64,000 nucleotides of DNA from Cryobacterium sp. CG_9.6. GTDB lineage: Bacteria; Actinomycetota; Actinomycetes; Actinomycetales; Microbacteriaceae. The position numbers were made by a program, and so were the translations under genes. Positions 8,394 through 17,471 of this stretch are shown one piece after another (within the stretch, counting starts at the first letter, position 1; the number at the start of each line of letters is the position of its first letter). The stretch spans positions 434,001-498,000 of the forward strand of contig NZ_JARXUZ010000001.1 of NCBI RefSeq assembly GCF_029893365.1, written 5' to 3'. The notes below the pieces were generated by a model. That model worked only from the letters and a program-made list of their open reading frames with translations, was not told where the DNA came from and searched no databases.

Positions 8394-8825
8394 ATGGCAC
8401 CGAAGAAGAAGGTTACAGGTCTGATCAAACTTCAGATCAAGGCCGGCGCCGCCAACCCCGCACCGCCCATCGGGCCGGCACTGGGCCAGCACGGCGTCAA
8501 CATCATGGAATTCTGCAAGGCCTACAACGCTGCAACAGAAGCCCAGCGCGGAAACGTCATCCCGGTTGAGATCACCGTGTACGACGACCGCTCATTCACG
8601 TTCATCCTGAAGACCCCGCCCGCAGCGGAGCTCATCAAGAAGGCTGCCGGCGTTGCCAAGGGCAGCGGAACCCCGCACACCGTCAAGGTTGCCAAGCTCA
8701 CGCAGGCACAGGTCCGCGAAATTGCCGAGACGAAGATGGCTGACCTTAACGCCAACGACATCGACGCAGCCGCGAAGATCATTGCCGGTACCGCCCGCTC
8801 CATGGGCATCACGGTCGAGGCCTAA
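8394..8825 (+). CDS. rplK: 50S ribosomal protein L11
   Basis: L11 forms the GTPase-associated centre with 23S rRNA helix 43/44. All 143 residues fit the family: the N-terminal [34 protein letters not shown] motif, and a C-terminal RNA-binding half with [17 protein letters not shown]. The start ATG follows aagaaggaagaac. The 97-base gap from nusG suggests one transcript covering nusG, rplK and rplA. Confidence 0.98.
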   Translation: MAPKKKVTGLIKLQIKAGAANPAPPIGPALGQHGVNIMEFCKAYNAATEAQRGNVIPVEITVYDDRSFTFILKTPPAAELIKKAAGVAKGSGTPHTVKVAKLTQAQVREIAETKMADLNANDIDAAAKIIAGTARSMGITVEA

Positions 8826-8926
8826 GCCTCACCCGCTGGCGTTTTCGCCTTCAGTTATCAGCACGTCGTGGAAGAGCCAGCCAGGCTCACGAAAACCACA
8901 TCCTCAGTACACACAGGAGATTTCAC

Positions 8927-9616
8927 ATGGCAATTAAGTCAAAGGCCTACCGCGCCTCTGCCGAGAAAATCGGCGCAGACACGTTCTACACGCCGGCCGC
9001 AGCCGTCGCTCTCGCCAAGGAGACCGGCTCGTCCAAGTTCAACTCCACCGTTGAGGTTGCTTTGCGCCTCGGAGTGGACCCCCGCAAGGCTGACCAGATG
9101 GTTCGCGGTACCGTGATTCTTCCTCACGGCACCGGACGCACCGCCCGCGTCATCGTCTTCGCAACGGGCCCCGCCGCCGAGGCAGCTATTGCTGCTGGCG
9201 CCGACGAGGTTGGTGGCGACGAGCTCATCGAGAAGGTAGCCGCTGGTTACACCTCGTTCGACTCCGCTGTCTCCACCCCCGAGCTCATGGGTAAGGTTGG
9301 ACGCCTCGGAAAGGTGCTCGGCCCGCGTGGCCTCATGCCGAACCCGAAGACCGGAACCGTGACGCCCGACGTTGCCAAGGCCGTTTCCGACATCAAGGGC
9401 GGAAAGATTGAATTCCGCGTTGACAAGCACGCCAACGTCCACTTCGTTGTGGGCAAGGCCAGCTTCTCCGTTGAGCAGCTGAACGAGAACATCGCGACCG
9501 CTCTCGAAGAGGTTGTTCGTCTCAAGCCGAGCTCGTCCAAGGGCCGTTACATCACGAAGGGCGTCGTCTCGACCACCTTCGGTCCCGGCATCCAGCTTGA
9601 CGTGAACGCGATCTAA
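8927..9616 (+). CDS. rplA: 50S ribosomal protein L1
   Basis: L1 forms the mobile stalk beside the E-site and in many bacteria represses its own operon. The 229 residues include [12 protein letters not shown], the conserved [20 protein letters not shown] motif and the [11 protein letters not shown] segment. The start follows cacacaggagatttcac, a strong ribosome binding site. The gene ends just before a perfect palindromic terminator, so rplKA is a closed unit here and rplJL lies 29 kb away. Confidence 0.98.
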   Translation: MAIKSKAYRASAEKIGADTFYTPAAAVALAKETGSSKFNSTVEVALRLGVDPRKADQMVRGTVILPHGTGRTARVIVFATGPAAEAAIAAGADEVGGDELIEKVAAGYTSFDSAVSTPELMGKVGRLGKVLGPRGLMPNPKTGTVTPDVAKAVSDIKGGKIEFRVDKHANVHFVVGKASFSVEQLNENIATALEEVVRLKPSSSKGRYITKGVVSTTFGPGIQLDVNAI

Positions 9617-9643
9617 GCTCAGCCACACCGTACGTCGCTCCAT

Positions 9644-9683
9644 AGAAGAAGGGCCCATCCTCGGATGGGCCCTTCTTCTGTTT
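9644..9683. terminator. Bidirectional intrinsic terminator after rplA
   Basis: AGAAGAAGGGCCCATCC (9644-9660) pairs over 17 bases with GGATGGGCCCTTCTTCT (9663-9679), followed by GTTT. The structure is symmetric and lies between the converging rplA and aldehyde dehydrogenase genes, so it can end both transcripts. Confidence 0.92.
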
Positions 9684-9692
9684 AAGCCGGTG

Positions 9693-11126
9693 TTAGCCGA
9701 TGTAGCTCATCACGTGCTTGAGCCGGGTGTAGTCCTCCATGCCGTACATGGACAGGTCCTTCCCATAACCGGAGTGCTTGAACCCGCCGTGCGGCATCTC
9801 GGCAACGAGGGGGATGTGGGTGTTGATCCACACGCACCCGAAGTCGAGGTTCTTCGCCATGCGCATGGCCGTGCCGTGATTGGACGTCCACACGGATGAT
9901 GCCAGGCCATACTGCACATCGTTCGCCCAGGTGAGTGCTTGCGCCTCATCGGTGAACTTCTGCGCGGTGATCACCGGGCCGAAGATCTCGTTCTGCACCG
10001 CCTCGTCGGTCTGCAGCAGGTTGGACACGATCGTCGCCTCATGGAAGTAGCCGCGCGTACCCTGGCGGTGCCCACCAAGTTCGAGGGTGGCGTGGTCGGG
10101 GAGACGCTCAATCACGCTCTGCACGCGACCCAGCTGATCAGCGCTGGAGAGCGCACCGTAGAGGATTCCCTCGTCGAAGGGAGCTCCGGTGCGGGCGTTC
10201 TCTTTGGCGTACGCGGCAAGAGCCGCCATGAACTCGTCGTGGATGCCCTCCTGCACGAGAACACGCGTGGCGGCGGTGCAGTCCTGCCCACCGTTGTAGA
10301 AGGCTGCGCCCACAATGCCCTCCACTGCACTTGCAATATCGGCGTCGTTGAAGACGATGGCCGGTGCCTTGCCCCCCAGCTCAAGGTGAACGCGCTTGAG
10401 GTCGAGGGCGGCCGCTCCGGCCACCTCCATTCCGGCCCGCACCGAACCCGTAATGGATACGAGTTGCGGGGTGCGGTTGGTGACGAGGGCGCGTCCCGTT
10501 TCGCGGTTTCCGGTGACCACGTTGAACGTTCCCGCCGGCAAAAACTCGGACGCGATCTCGGCGAGCAGCAGCGTGGATACGGGGGTGGTGTCGGAGGGCT
10601 TCAGCACGATCGTGTTGCCGGCCGCGAGAGCGGGCGCGATCTTCCACATCGCCATCATCATCGGGTAGTTCCACGGCGTCACCTGACCGACGACACCGAT
10701 CGGCTCGCGGCGCACGAAGGAGGTGTGATCCTTCATGTATTCGCCGGCGGACTTGCCTTCAAGCAGTCGAGCCGCGCCGGCAAAGAAGCGCAGCTGGTCG
10801 ATCATCATGTCGACCTCTTCGGCCACCAGCCCCGGGCGAGGCTTGCCGGTGTTTTCGCTCTCGGTGTCGGCCAGTTCCTCGGAGCGGCCCTCGAGGGCAT
10901 CAGCGAACTTCAGCAGCGCGTGCTGACGTTCACCGGGCGTGGTTTCACCCCAGGTCTCAAAGGCGGTGGCCGCCGAACGGTACGCGCCGGCAACATCCGC
11001 TTCGGTGGAGACCGGTGAGGTGGCGTACACGTCTTCCGTTGCCGGGTTGACAATGTCGAGGCGCTCGGTTGCGGTTGATTCCGCGTAGTCGCCGTTTACA
11101 AAATTGTGAAGTTCACGAGTGGCCAT
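9693..11126 (-). CDS. Aldehyde dehydrogenase, gamma-aminobutyraldehyde dehydrogenase-like
   Basis: This 477-residue NAD(P)-dependent aldehyde dehydrogenase has oxyanion Asn153 (TPWNYP), the general base E249 (HLELGGKAP) and nucleophile C283 (GGQDCTAATR), all intact. Overall sequence resembles the gamma-aminobutyraldehyde/betaine aldehyde dehydrogenase branch (PatD/PuuC-like), which finishes putrescine or choline breakdown. I start at MATRELHNFV (11126), preceded by a GAAAGGA site, rather than the in-frame 11198 start that adds 24 unlike residues. It is divergent from a GntR-family gene, a likely regulator. No aminotransferase for putrescine is nearby, so the substrate remains an inference. 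Confidence 0.85.
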   Translation of the reverse strand: MATRELHNFVNGDYAESTATERLDIVNPATEDVYATSPVSTEADVAGAYRSAATAFETWGETTPGERQHALLKFADALEGRSEELADTESENTGKPRPGLVAEEVDMMIDQLRFFAGAARLLEGKSAGEYMKDHTSFVRREPIGVVGQVTPWNYPMMMAMWKIAPALAAGNTIVLKPSDTTPVSTLLLAEIASEFLPAGTFNVVTGNRETGRALVTNRTPQLVSITGSVRAGMEVAGAAALDLKRVHLELGGKAPAIVFNDADIASAVEGIVGAAFYNGGQDCTAATRVLVQEGIHDEFMAALAAYAKENARTGAPFDEGILYGALSSADQLGRVQSVIERLPDHATLELGGHRQGTRGYFHEATIVSNLLQTDEAVQNEIFGPVITAQKFTDEAQALTWANDVQYGLASSVWTSNHGTAMRMAKNLDFGCVWINTHIPLVAEMPHGGFKHSGYGKDLSMYGMEDYTRLKHVMSYIG

Positions 11127-11369
11127 GGCGGTCCTTTCGCACAGAGGAGAGGCGACGCCGGTGGGCTCGAACGGGACAACCCTGTCGCCTCGGGGCATTT
11201 CACCCTATAGCGACGATACCGCACCGCGCGTTGACGGCTGTCGTCCTCGGGTCTTTCCGGAGAGCGAACACATGGAATCGGGAATTTGTCTACCCCCCTT
11301 AGGATTTTTTCCAGCTGTGGAATAATTCGGTGTACGTGTGATTGACGGCAACGACGGGGACACCAAGAG

Positions 11370-12095
11370 ATGGACGTGGGTGACGTGGCGCAGACCGGCG
11401 GTCAGGCGGCCTACGAACTTTTGCGCGCACGCATCCTGTCGGGTGAACTTGCGGCGAACGCCACACTGCGGGAGCAGGCGCTGGCCCAAGAACTCGGCGT
11501 AAGCCGAACGCCCGTGCGTGAGGCGCTCAGACGGCTCGATGCGGCCGGACTCGTGGCCTTCGTGCCCAACCGTGGTGCCACAGTTTTGGCCTGGTCGCTC
11601 GAGCAGATGCGGGAAACCTGCGTCGTGCGTGCGTCGCTGGAAAGTCGAGCGGCTGCCCTCGCTGCGGAGCGCATTCAGGCTGTTGACCTGCACCTGCTGG
11701 CACTGCTGATCGAGCGGATGGAGCCGTTTGTCACGGCAACGACGGATGTTGAGATTTCCACTCTCGGCCGTCTCAATGCTCAGTTTCACCGCACGATCGT
11801 GTCTGCTGCGGGAAGCCCTCAGCTCCTCACCCTGATCCAATCGGTGTCCCGTGTGCCCCTGATGGAGAGTATGTTGCGTGCGAATGGCGCCCTGTACCGG
11901 GCGCGGAGTAACCATCAACATCGAGATATTCTCACCGCGTTAAAGTCCCGGGATCCGCTCTGGGCCGAAGCGGCCATGCGTTCACACGCTCTTGCCGCAC
12001 GAAACACCGTGTTGGGCGGGGAGGAACCGGGCGCCCGGCGCTCGGCCTCCACCGAGGAGCAGCAGGCGGAAGGCGTGACGAGGGTTACTGACTAG
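11370..12095 (+). CDS. GntR-family transcriptional regulator, FCD (FadR) subfamily
   Basis: The 241-residue protein has an N-terminal winged helix (about 12-75, with REQALAQELGVSRTPVREALRRLDAAGLV), followed by an all-helical FCD ligand domain containing the N..FH..I..A.....L pattern (LNAQFHRTIVSAAGSPQL). Metal-binding histidines typical of FCD proteins are seen in QFHR, NHQHRDI and MRSHALAA. Such proteins usually bind TTGTATACAA-like sites and respond to carboxylic acids. It lies divergent from the aldehyde dehydrogenase gene and 13 bases before the convergent degenerate ATPase gene. Candidate sites occur at 13907-13990. Confidence 0.88.
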   Translation: MDVGDVAQTGGQAAYELLRARILSGELAANATLREQALAQELGVSRTPVREALRRLDAAGLVAFVPNRGATVLAWSLEQMRETCVVRASLESRAAALAAERIQAVDLHLLALLIERMEPFVTATTDVEISTLGRLNAQFHRTIVSAAGSPQLLTLIQSVSRVPLMESMLRANGALYRARSNHQHRDILTALKSRDPLWAEAAMRSHALAARNTVLGGEEPGARRSASTEEQQAEGVTRVTD

Positions 12096-12108
12096 CGATA
12101 GCAGTCTC

Positions 12109-13050
12109 TTACTCTGCGGCTAGATCTGCGTTTCGTGCGGCGACCAGCCGCTGACTGTGCTCATGCTGGGGGGAGTGCAGAAGCTCCGCTACCGACGCGT
12201 GTTCCACGATCATGCCCCGTTCGACCACGGCAACCTGCCTGCAGCTCTGCGCCACCATCGACAGGCTGTCGGTCACAATCACCAGCGTGAGGGCCAGCTC
12301 CTGGTGAAGGTCGTGGAGGAGATCAACGACCGCGTGGGCGTCGTTCGGGCGGAGGGAGCTGGTGGGATTGTCGGCGACCACCAGCAGGGGATCGCACGAG
12401 ATTGCACCGGCAATGAGCACGCGCTGTGCCATGAACGGTGTGAGGTCAGCCGGATACAGATCGAGAAGTGCCCGCGGATCGGTGAAACCCACCCGGGCCA
12501 GGAGCTCCAGCGAGAGGCTGCTGGAGGCGCGCCGCGAGAATCCCATGGTGCGACGCAGAGGTGTCTGAAGATGGTGCGCGATGGTCAATGTGGCGTCCAG
12601 GCTACGCGCTGGGTCGCGCGGAACAAACGAGATGTCCGTTCCCCGCACGCGGGCGAGCCGACGCTCCGGAAGGCCCACGAGTTCGATACCCGTGAAGAGG
12701 ATCGAGCCGCCGGTGAGGCGGTCCGTTGACGTCAACAGCCCGCTCAGGGCCAGGGCGATCTCCCGGGCTCCGGAATCGGAATCCCCCAGCAGCCCGACGA
12801 TTTCCCCCTGTGTGATCGTGAGAGTAACGCCACGCACGACCTCGAGAGCGCCGGCTGACGGCGAGACGCGCAGCCCTCGCACGTCGAGGAGCGCCGACGA
12901 CCGGAACCAGGTGGATGGTCGTGGCTCGTCCAGCATTTGTGTGTCTGAGTCTGTCGGGTGCTGTGCGGTTTGTGTGGTTTGTGTGGTCGTTTCCGGTTCG
13001 TGCGGGGGGGGCGTTTCGGCGTCGTGCGCGCGCGGTGAGACCCCAGGCAA
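12109..13050 (-). CDS. Degenerate Dpp/Opp-type ABC ATPase domain
   Basis: From about residue 50 the protein aligns in layout with oligopeptide-transporter ATPases (DVRGLRVS... GVTLTITQGEIVGLLG... ). The catalytic motifs are nevertheless lost. The Walker A position reads GDSDSGARE, lacking the P-loop lysine. The signature region reads ADLTPFMAQRV instead of LSGGMRQRV. Walker B ends VVADNP, lacking the catalytic glutamate. It should therefore bind or hydrolyse ATP poorly if at all. The first 45 residues (Pro/Thr/His-rich) overlap the permease gene in another frame. A TTG start is assumed, but a fused permease-ATPase protein is more likely (see the 8-G run at 13004-13011). Confidence 0.6.
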   Translation of the reverse strand: MPGVSPRAHDAETPPPHEPETTTQTTQTAQHPTDSDTQMLDEPRPSTWFRSSALLDVRGLRVSPSAGALEVVRGVTLTITQGEIVGLLGDSDSGAREIALALSGLLTSTDRLTGGSILFTGIELVGLPERRLARVRGTDISFVPRDPARSLDATLTIAHHLQTPLRRTMGFSRRASSSLSLELLARVGFTDPRALLDLYPADLTPFMAQRVLIAGAISCDPLLVVADNPTSSLRPNDAHAVVDLLHDLHQELALTLVIVTDSLSMVAQSCRQVAVVERGMIVEHASVAELLHSPQHEHSQRLVAARNADLAAE

Positions 13051-13870
13051 CCGCGGAGCCCCCGGCGAGCAGCAGCATCGTCAGGGGTGTCCCGGCAAGA
13101 ATCGCATCGCCGAAGTGTGGTCCCTCGTCGACAGCCTGCGCAGAGTTGCGCACCATCCACGCCGCAACGGGTGAATCCGAACCGTCTCGCTTCACCAGTA
13201 CTGCGTCACGGGCGAGGAGGGCGGCGAACAGCCCCACCAGGTGCAGGCCGAGGAGGGTGACCACGGAGGCGCGACTGCGCCGAAACACCTGCGCACGGAC
13301 GATGCCGGGCTGCGACTGGCCGCGACTGCGGAGCGTGCGCACGACATCGCTCTGCAGCAAACCGAGCGATGCGACCGTGATCTGCCGGGCGATGGCCGTC
13401 GCTGTTCCGAGGGTGAGGGCAATCAGGGGAACGGCCAGCGAGGCGCACCAGCCGAGCAGGAGTGCACCAATGGTGGTGTGCGTTAGGACCGTGAACGGTG
13501 AGTCGGGCGCGGTGAGCGCGGGGGAGAGGGCCAGAGCGACCCACACCACCGCAGCGGCGTTCCCCGCGAGGCCAACGGTGAACAGGGCTCGATCGAGGCG
13601 AGGACCACGCGTGGCGGCGAGTGCGCCGAGCGCGACTCCGAGTACGGCAGCGACGATCGTGGTGAGCAGGGCCACGGTCATGGCCGCGGGCATCCGCGTG
13701 ACCAACCAGGCACCGGCCACATCACGAGGTACCACGGCGATCATGGCGATCATGATGGTGCAGAGGGCCACAATGCTCAGCACGGGGAGCCACACGTGCG
13801 GCAGTAGTGAACCGGCCGAAGTGCCCCGACGCTTCGGCACGGTGTCGACGGGCGTCATGGTGGGTCGCAT
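12602..13870 (-). CDS. Dpp/Opp-type ABC permease, frame breaks at homopolymer
   Basis: The first 285 residues or so are a peptide/nickel-type ABC permease with hydrophobic segments beginning at WLPVLSIVALCTIMIAMIAVV. The EAA-like coupling loop is weakly conserved (SDVVRTLRSRGQSQPGIVRAQVF). After about position 13010 the frame runs into Arg/Pro-rich sequence unlike any permease, while the neighbouring frame becomes the ATPase domain. The switch point coincides with a run of eight G (13004-13011, C on the coding strand). A run of seven would fuse the two domains in frame, an architecture known for actinobacterial permease/ATP-binding proteins. No binding protein or second permease is nearby, so the system looks orphan or decaying. 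Confidence 0.6.
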   Translation of the reverse strand: MRPTMTPVDTVPKRRGTSAGSLLPHVWLPVLSIVALCTIMIAMIAVVPRDVAGAWLVTRMPAAMTVALLTTIVAAVLGVALGALAATRGPRLDRALFTVGLAGNAAAVVWVALALSPALTAPDSPFTVLTHTTIGALLLGWCASLAVPLIALTLGTATAIARQITVASLGLLQSDVVRTLRSRGQSQPGIVRAQVFRRSRASVVTLLGLHLVGLFAALLARDAVLVKRDGSDSPVAAWMVRNSAQAVDEGPHFGDAILAGTPLTMLLLAGGSAVAWGLTARARRRNAPPARTGNDHTNHTNRTAPDRLRHTNAGRATTIHLVPVVGAPRRARAARLAVSRRSRGRAWRYSHDHTGGNRRAAGGFRFRSPGDRPGPERAVDVNGPPHRRLDPLHGYRTRGPSGASARPRAGNGHLVCSARPSA

Positions 13871-13906
13871 TCGTGGTTCAGGGAGAGGCGGGATCTGCTC
13901 CCCCTG

Positions 13907-13990
13907 ATTGTATGCAATATGTCGAATTAAATCTGCACTGGCCAGAAGATTCAGGCCGTAACTAATTTATGTCACGTTTTTTGCATACAA
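13907..13990. promoter_or_regulatory. Paired GntR-type operator candidates
   Basis: ATTGTATGCAAT (13907-13918) and TTTGCATACAAC (13980-13991) are inverted copies of the same ten-base core, TTGTATGCAA/TTGCATACAA, 73 bases apart. Each is nearly palindromic and close to the TTGTATACAA sites of FCD-type GntR regulators. They lie upstream of the leftward permease gene in an AT-richer stretch, so they probably control it. The GntR gene at 11370 is the obvious candidate binder. Confidence 0.5.
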
Positions 13991-14042
13991 CATGACGGAT
14001 AGCCGAAGCCGTCTGTTCCGCAACGGGACCCCGGGCGGCGGC

Positions 14043-15536
14043 CTACGCGGTGGCATGCTCCTTCGGGGAGTGGTTCTCCAGAAACTGGTAGACCTCTGTC
14101 TGGTCGACGCCGGGGAACGTCCCGGACGGGAGCGCGGCGAGCAAACTGGTGGGGGTGCGAGCGGCCGGCCAGGAATTCGCCGCCCAGCGGTCGGCGAGGT
14201 TGCTCGGCGGCATCCGGCAGCACGACTCGTCGGGGCACTTTGAGACGGAGCGGTTGGGGGTTTCGCGTCCTCGGAACCACTTCACCTCACTGAACGGCAC
14301 GCCCACGCTCACGGAGTACTCGCCCTCCTTGGCTTTTTCAATGCGTGAGGTGCACCAGAAGGTTCCCGCCTGCATGTCGGTGTACTGATAAAAAGCACTG
14401 AAGCGGTCAGCCACATCAAAGACGGTTCGTGCTGTCCACGTGCGGCACACCGTGGCGCCCTCGACGGCGCCGAGGGCATCGCTCGGAAACCGCACCGAGT
14501 CGTTCTCGTAGGCCTTGATGATCGTGCCGGATTCATGCACCTTCATGAAATGCACCGGAATATCCAGACGCGCCGTGGCGAGGTTCGTGAACCGGTGCGC
14601 GGCTGTCTCGTACGACACGGAGAACGCGTCACGGAGGTCTTCCATCGAGATACGGCGCAGCGACTTGGCCTCGGTGAGCATGCGCACCGCGTCACGCTCC
14701 GGCAGCAGAATGGCGGCGGTGAGATAGTTGGTCTCCACGCGCTGGCGCAGAAAATCCGCGTAATTTTCGGGCTCCTCGTGGCCACAGAGGATGCTTGCAA
14801 AGGCTTGCAGAATGGGGGGTCGGGAGTCCCCTGACGAGGATCGTTCCGTGGGAAGGTAAATGCGTCCGTTGAGTTTGTCGGTCACCGAACGGGTGGAATG
14901 CGGCAGATCCTGCACGTAGTGCAGGGAATACCCCAGGTGCGTGGCCATGTCAGCGACCACCTGTTGCGACACCGGGCCGCCGGAATGGCCGACCGCTCCG
15001 AGTAGCTCAAGGGCGAGCGCCTCCAGCTCGGGAAAGTAATTATCCTGCTGTCGCATGATGGCCCGGAGCTCCGCATTGGCCCGCCGGGCCTGCTCAGGTG
15101 TGGCCGCCCGCTCGCGGTGGAGACGGTCAATCTCGTTGTGCAAACTCAGGATTGTCTGCAGGGTTTCGTCGCTCTGCCCCTTTGACACCCGGATGCGGGG
15201 TAGGCCGAGGGCTTCGAACACGGGACCACGCTGGGCGCGCTCGACCGAAATTTCGAGCGCCGCACGCGCGGATGGCGCATCCGTTTTCAAGAGGTCGTCA
15301 ACGGTGGTGCCGAGGGCGGTGGCGATGGTGCGCAGCATGGACAGGCGCGGTTCGCGCTTTCCGTTCTCGATCATCGACACCTGCGACGGCGCCCGGTCGA
15401 TGGCTGCGGCCAACGCGTCGAGGGTCATGCGGCGCTCGCCGCGCAGTTCGCGGATGCGACGCCCGAGCACGAGCGCATCGAACTCTGACTCCTCTTCGAT
15501 GAGAGGCGGAAGGGTGACGGTACCGGAAACGACCAT
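14043..15536 (-). CDS. ramB: RamB/ScfR-type XRE-family regulator of acetate and glyoxylate metabolism
   Basis: The 497-residue protein begins with an HTH_3 domain (about 24-78, LGRRIRELRGERRMTLDALAAAI... SQVSMIENGKREP), followed by a long middle part. It ends with a short-chain fatty-acid regulator domain of RamB type including CRTWTARTVFDVADRFSAFYQY and the Cys-containing KCPDESCCR. The IrrE/ImmA-like segment (LPHSTRSVTDKLNGRIYLP) lacks a clear HExxH. RamB in Corynebacterium represses aceA/aceB, and here the gene is divergent from malate synthase, sharing 172 bases. I start at MVVSGTVTLPP (15536), since longer readings run into the aceB leader. Confidence 0.88.
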   Translation of the reverse strand: MVVSGTVTLPPLIEEESEFDALVLGRRIRELRGERRMTLDALAAAIDRAPSQVSMIENGKREPRLSMLRTIATALGTTVDDLLKTDAPSARAALEISVERAQRGPVFEALGLPRIRVSKGQSDETLQTILSLHNEIDRLHRERAATPEQARRANAELRAIMRQQDNYFPELEALALELLGAVGHSGGPVSQQVVADMATHLGYSLHYVQDLPHSTRSVTDKLNGRIYLPTERSSSGDSRPPILQAFASILCGHEEPENYADFLRQRVETNYLTAAILLPERDAVRMLTEAKSLRRISMEDLRDAFSVSYETAAHRFTNLATARLDIPVHFMKVHESGTIIKAYENDSVRFPSDALGAVEGATVCRTWTARTVFDVADRFSAFYQYTDMQAGTFWCTSRIEKAKEGEYSVSVGVPFSEVKWFRGRETPNRSVSKCPDESCCRMPPSNLADRWAANSWPAARTPTSLLAALPSGTFPGVDQTEVYQFLENHSPKEHATA

Positions 15537-15708
15537 GCCACAGTGTGGCATGAAAAAGTTGCGCGAAACAGAAGAACAGACATTATTCTCTCGAATGTTT
15601 TCGGTTGAGGTCGCTGTAGTGGAGACAGAGTTGACTCGTAGCAAAAATTCGCCATCACAACTCAGCTCGCGCCGGGTGGCACCCACAAACACACGAAGGA
15701 GAAACACC

Positions 15709-17361
15709 ATGACGACCACTCAGCCGGCGACAATTGACCGCACCACAAACACCGGCAGCTTCGCCACCGTGCGTGCCCGCCTCGAGGTAACCGGACCGCT
15801 GGGAGCTCGCTACGACGAGGTTCTCACCCCGGAGGCGCTCGAGTTTCTGGCCGAGCTGCACGAACGCTTCGCCGGCATCCGTCATGACCTTCTGGCCAAC
15901 CGTCTGCAGACGCGAGTGGATGCCGCCAACGGTCGCGACCCCAAATTCCTCACCGAGACCGCGCACATTCGTCGCGATACCGAGTGGCGCGTGGCCGGTG
16001 CGGGCCCCGGCCTCGAAGACCGCCGTGTGGAGATCACCGGCCCGACCGACCGCAAGATGGCCATCAACGCCCTGAACTCCGGCGCGAAGGTGTGGCTCGC
16101 TGACCAGGAGGACGCCACGAGCCCCACCTGGGCCAACGTGATCGAGGGCCAGATCACCCTGATGGACGCCGTGCGCAACCAGCTGAGCTACACGAGCCCC
16201 GAGGGCAAGGAATACACGGTGGGCGAGGCGACGCCCACGATCGTGATGCGTCCCCGCGGCTGGCACCTGGTCGAGAAGCATGTGACCTTCGTAGACCGGG
16301 CCAACCGCCGCATGAAGGCCTCGGGCAGCCTGATCGACTTCGGCCTCTACTTCTTTCACAACGCGCAGAAGCTGATCGAAACGGGCAGTGGCCCGTACTT
16401 CTACCTGCCGAAGCTGGAAAGCCACAAGGAAGCGCGCCTGTGGAACGACGTCTTCAGCTACTCGGAAGACCGTCTCGGCATTGCGCACGGCACGATCCGG
16501 GCCACCGTTCTCATCGAGACCATTCAGGCCGCATTCGAAATGGACGAGATTCTGTACGAACTGCGCGACCACTGCGCCGGACTGAACGCCGGACGATGGG
16601 ACTACATCTTCAGCATCATCAAGACGTTCCGCGCTCGCGGTCGCCGCTTTGTGTTCCCCGACCGCAAGCAGATCACCATGACAGTGCCCTGCATGCGCGC
16701 CTACACCGAGCTGCTGGTGGCCACCTGCCACCGTCGCGGAGCATATGCCATTGGCGGCATGAGTGCCTTCATCCCCAACCGCCGCGACCCCGAGGTGACC
16801 GAGCGGGCATTCGCCCAAGTGACCGCGGACAAGCAGCGCGAGGCGACCGATGGATTCGACGGCACGTGGGTGGCACATCCCGACCTTATTGTTCTGGCAC
16901 AGGCCGAGTTCGATGCGGTTCTCGGCGAGAACGCGCATCAGCTGGAGCGCACGCGCCCCGAGGTTGAGGTCACGGCCGCGCAGCTTCTCGACGTGAGCTC
17001 GATTGGTGGCACCATCACCGAAGACGGCGTGCGCAGCAACCTGCTGGTCTCCCTGCGCTACATCGAGTCCTGGCTGCGCGGCGTGGGTGCTGCCGCAATC
17101 GACAACCTGATGGAAGACGCCGCAACCGCCGAGATCTCCCGGTCACAGCTGTGGCAGTGGATCCACCAAAACTCGGTTACCGCCGAGGGTCGTCGCATCG
17201 ACTCCGCGTGGGTGGAGGAACTGCTCGCCGAGGTCGTTGCCGGTCTGGAGCGCGGCCCGGGTGACCGCTTCGACGACGCCCTCACGGTGCTGCGCAGCGC
17301 GGCACTGGAGCCCGAGTTCCCGAGTTTCCTCACGGTGGGCGCCTACGCTCGCTTCTTCTAG
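15709..17361 (+). CDS. aceB: Malate synthase A
   Basis: Malate synthase condenses glyoxylate with acetyl-CoA to malate in the glyoxylate shunt. The 550 residues match the A isoform length. Recognisable pieces are RRVEITGPTDRKMAINALNSG, the acidic VWLADQEDATSP, PRGWHLVEKHV, the active-site LIETIQAAFEMDEILYELRDHCAGLNAGRWDYIFS and CHRRGAYAIGGMSAFIP. The start is ATG 15709 with GAAGGAG just upstream. The gene has its own terminator. Isocitrate lyase is not in the window, so the second shunt gene must be elsewhere. Control by the divergent ramB gene is likely. Confidence 0.96.
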   Translation: MTTTQPATIDRTTNTGSFATVRARLEVTGPLGARYDEVLTPEALEFLAELHERFAGIRHDLLANRLQTRVDAANGRDPKFLTETAHIRRDTEWRVAGAGPGLEDRRVEITGPTDRKMAINALNSGAKVWLADQEDATSPTWANVIEGQITLMDAVRNQLSYTSPEGKEYTVGEATPTIVMRPRGWHLVEKHVTFVDRANRRMKASGSLIDFGLYFFHNAQKLIETGSGPYFYLPKLESHKEARLWNDVFSYSEDRLGIAHGTIRATVLIETIQAAFEMDEILYELRDHCAGLNAGRWDYIFSIIKTFRARGRRFVFPDRKQITMTVPCMRAYTELLVATCHRRGAYAIGGMSAFIPNRRDPEVTERAFAQVTADKQREATDGFDGTWVAHPDLIVLAQAEFDAVLGENAHQLERTRPEVEVTAAQLLDVSSIGGTITEDGVRSNLLVSLRYIESWLRGVGAAAIDNLMEDAATAEISRSQLWQWIHQNSVTAEGRRIDSAWVEELLAEVVAGLERGPGDRFDDALTVLRSAALEPEFPSFLTVGAYARFF

Positions 17362-17390
17362 GCCTCTTCCGCCCCAAATAGCGCTCGAAA

Positions 17391-17437
17391 GCGCAACAGT
17401 GGCCCCTTCAGCAACAGTGAAGGGGCCTTTGTTGCGC
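17391..17437 (+). terminator. Intrinsic terminator after aceB
   Basis: An outer pair GCGCAAC (17391-17397) / GTTGCGC (17431-17437) surrounds the strong stem GGCCCCTTCA (17401-17410) / TGAAGGGGCC (17418-17427), followed by TTTGTT. It lies 30 bases after the aceB stop. Confidence 0.88.
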
Positions 17438-17471
17438 TCTCGCGCCGGTCACCCCCGCTTAGTGTGGACCT

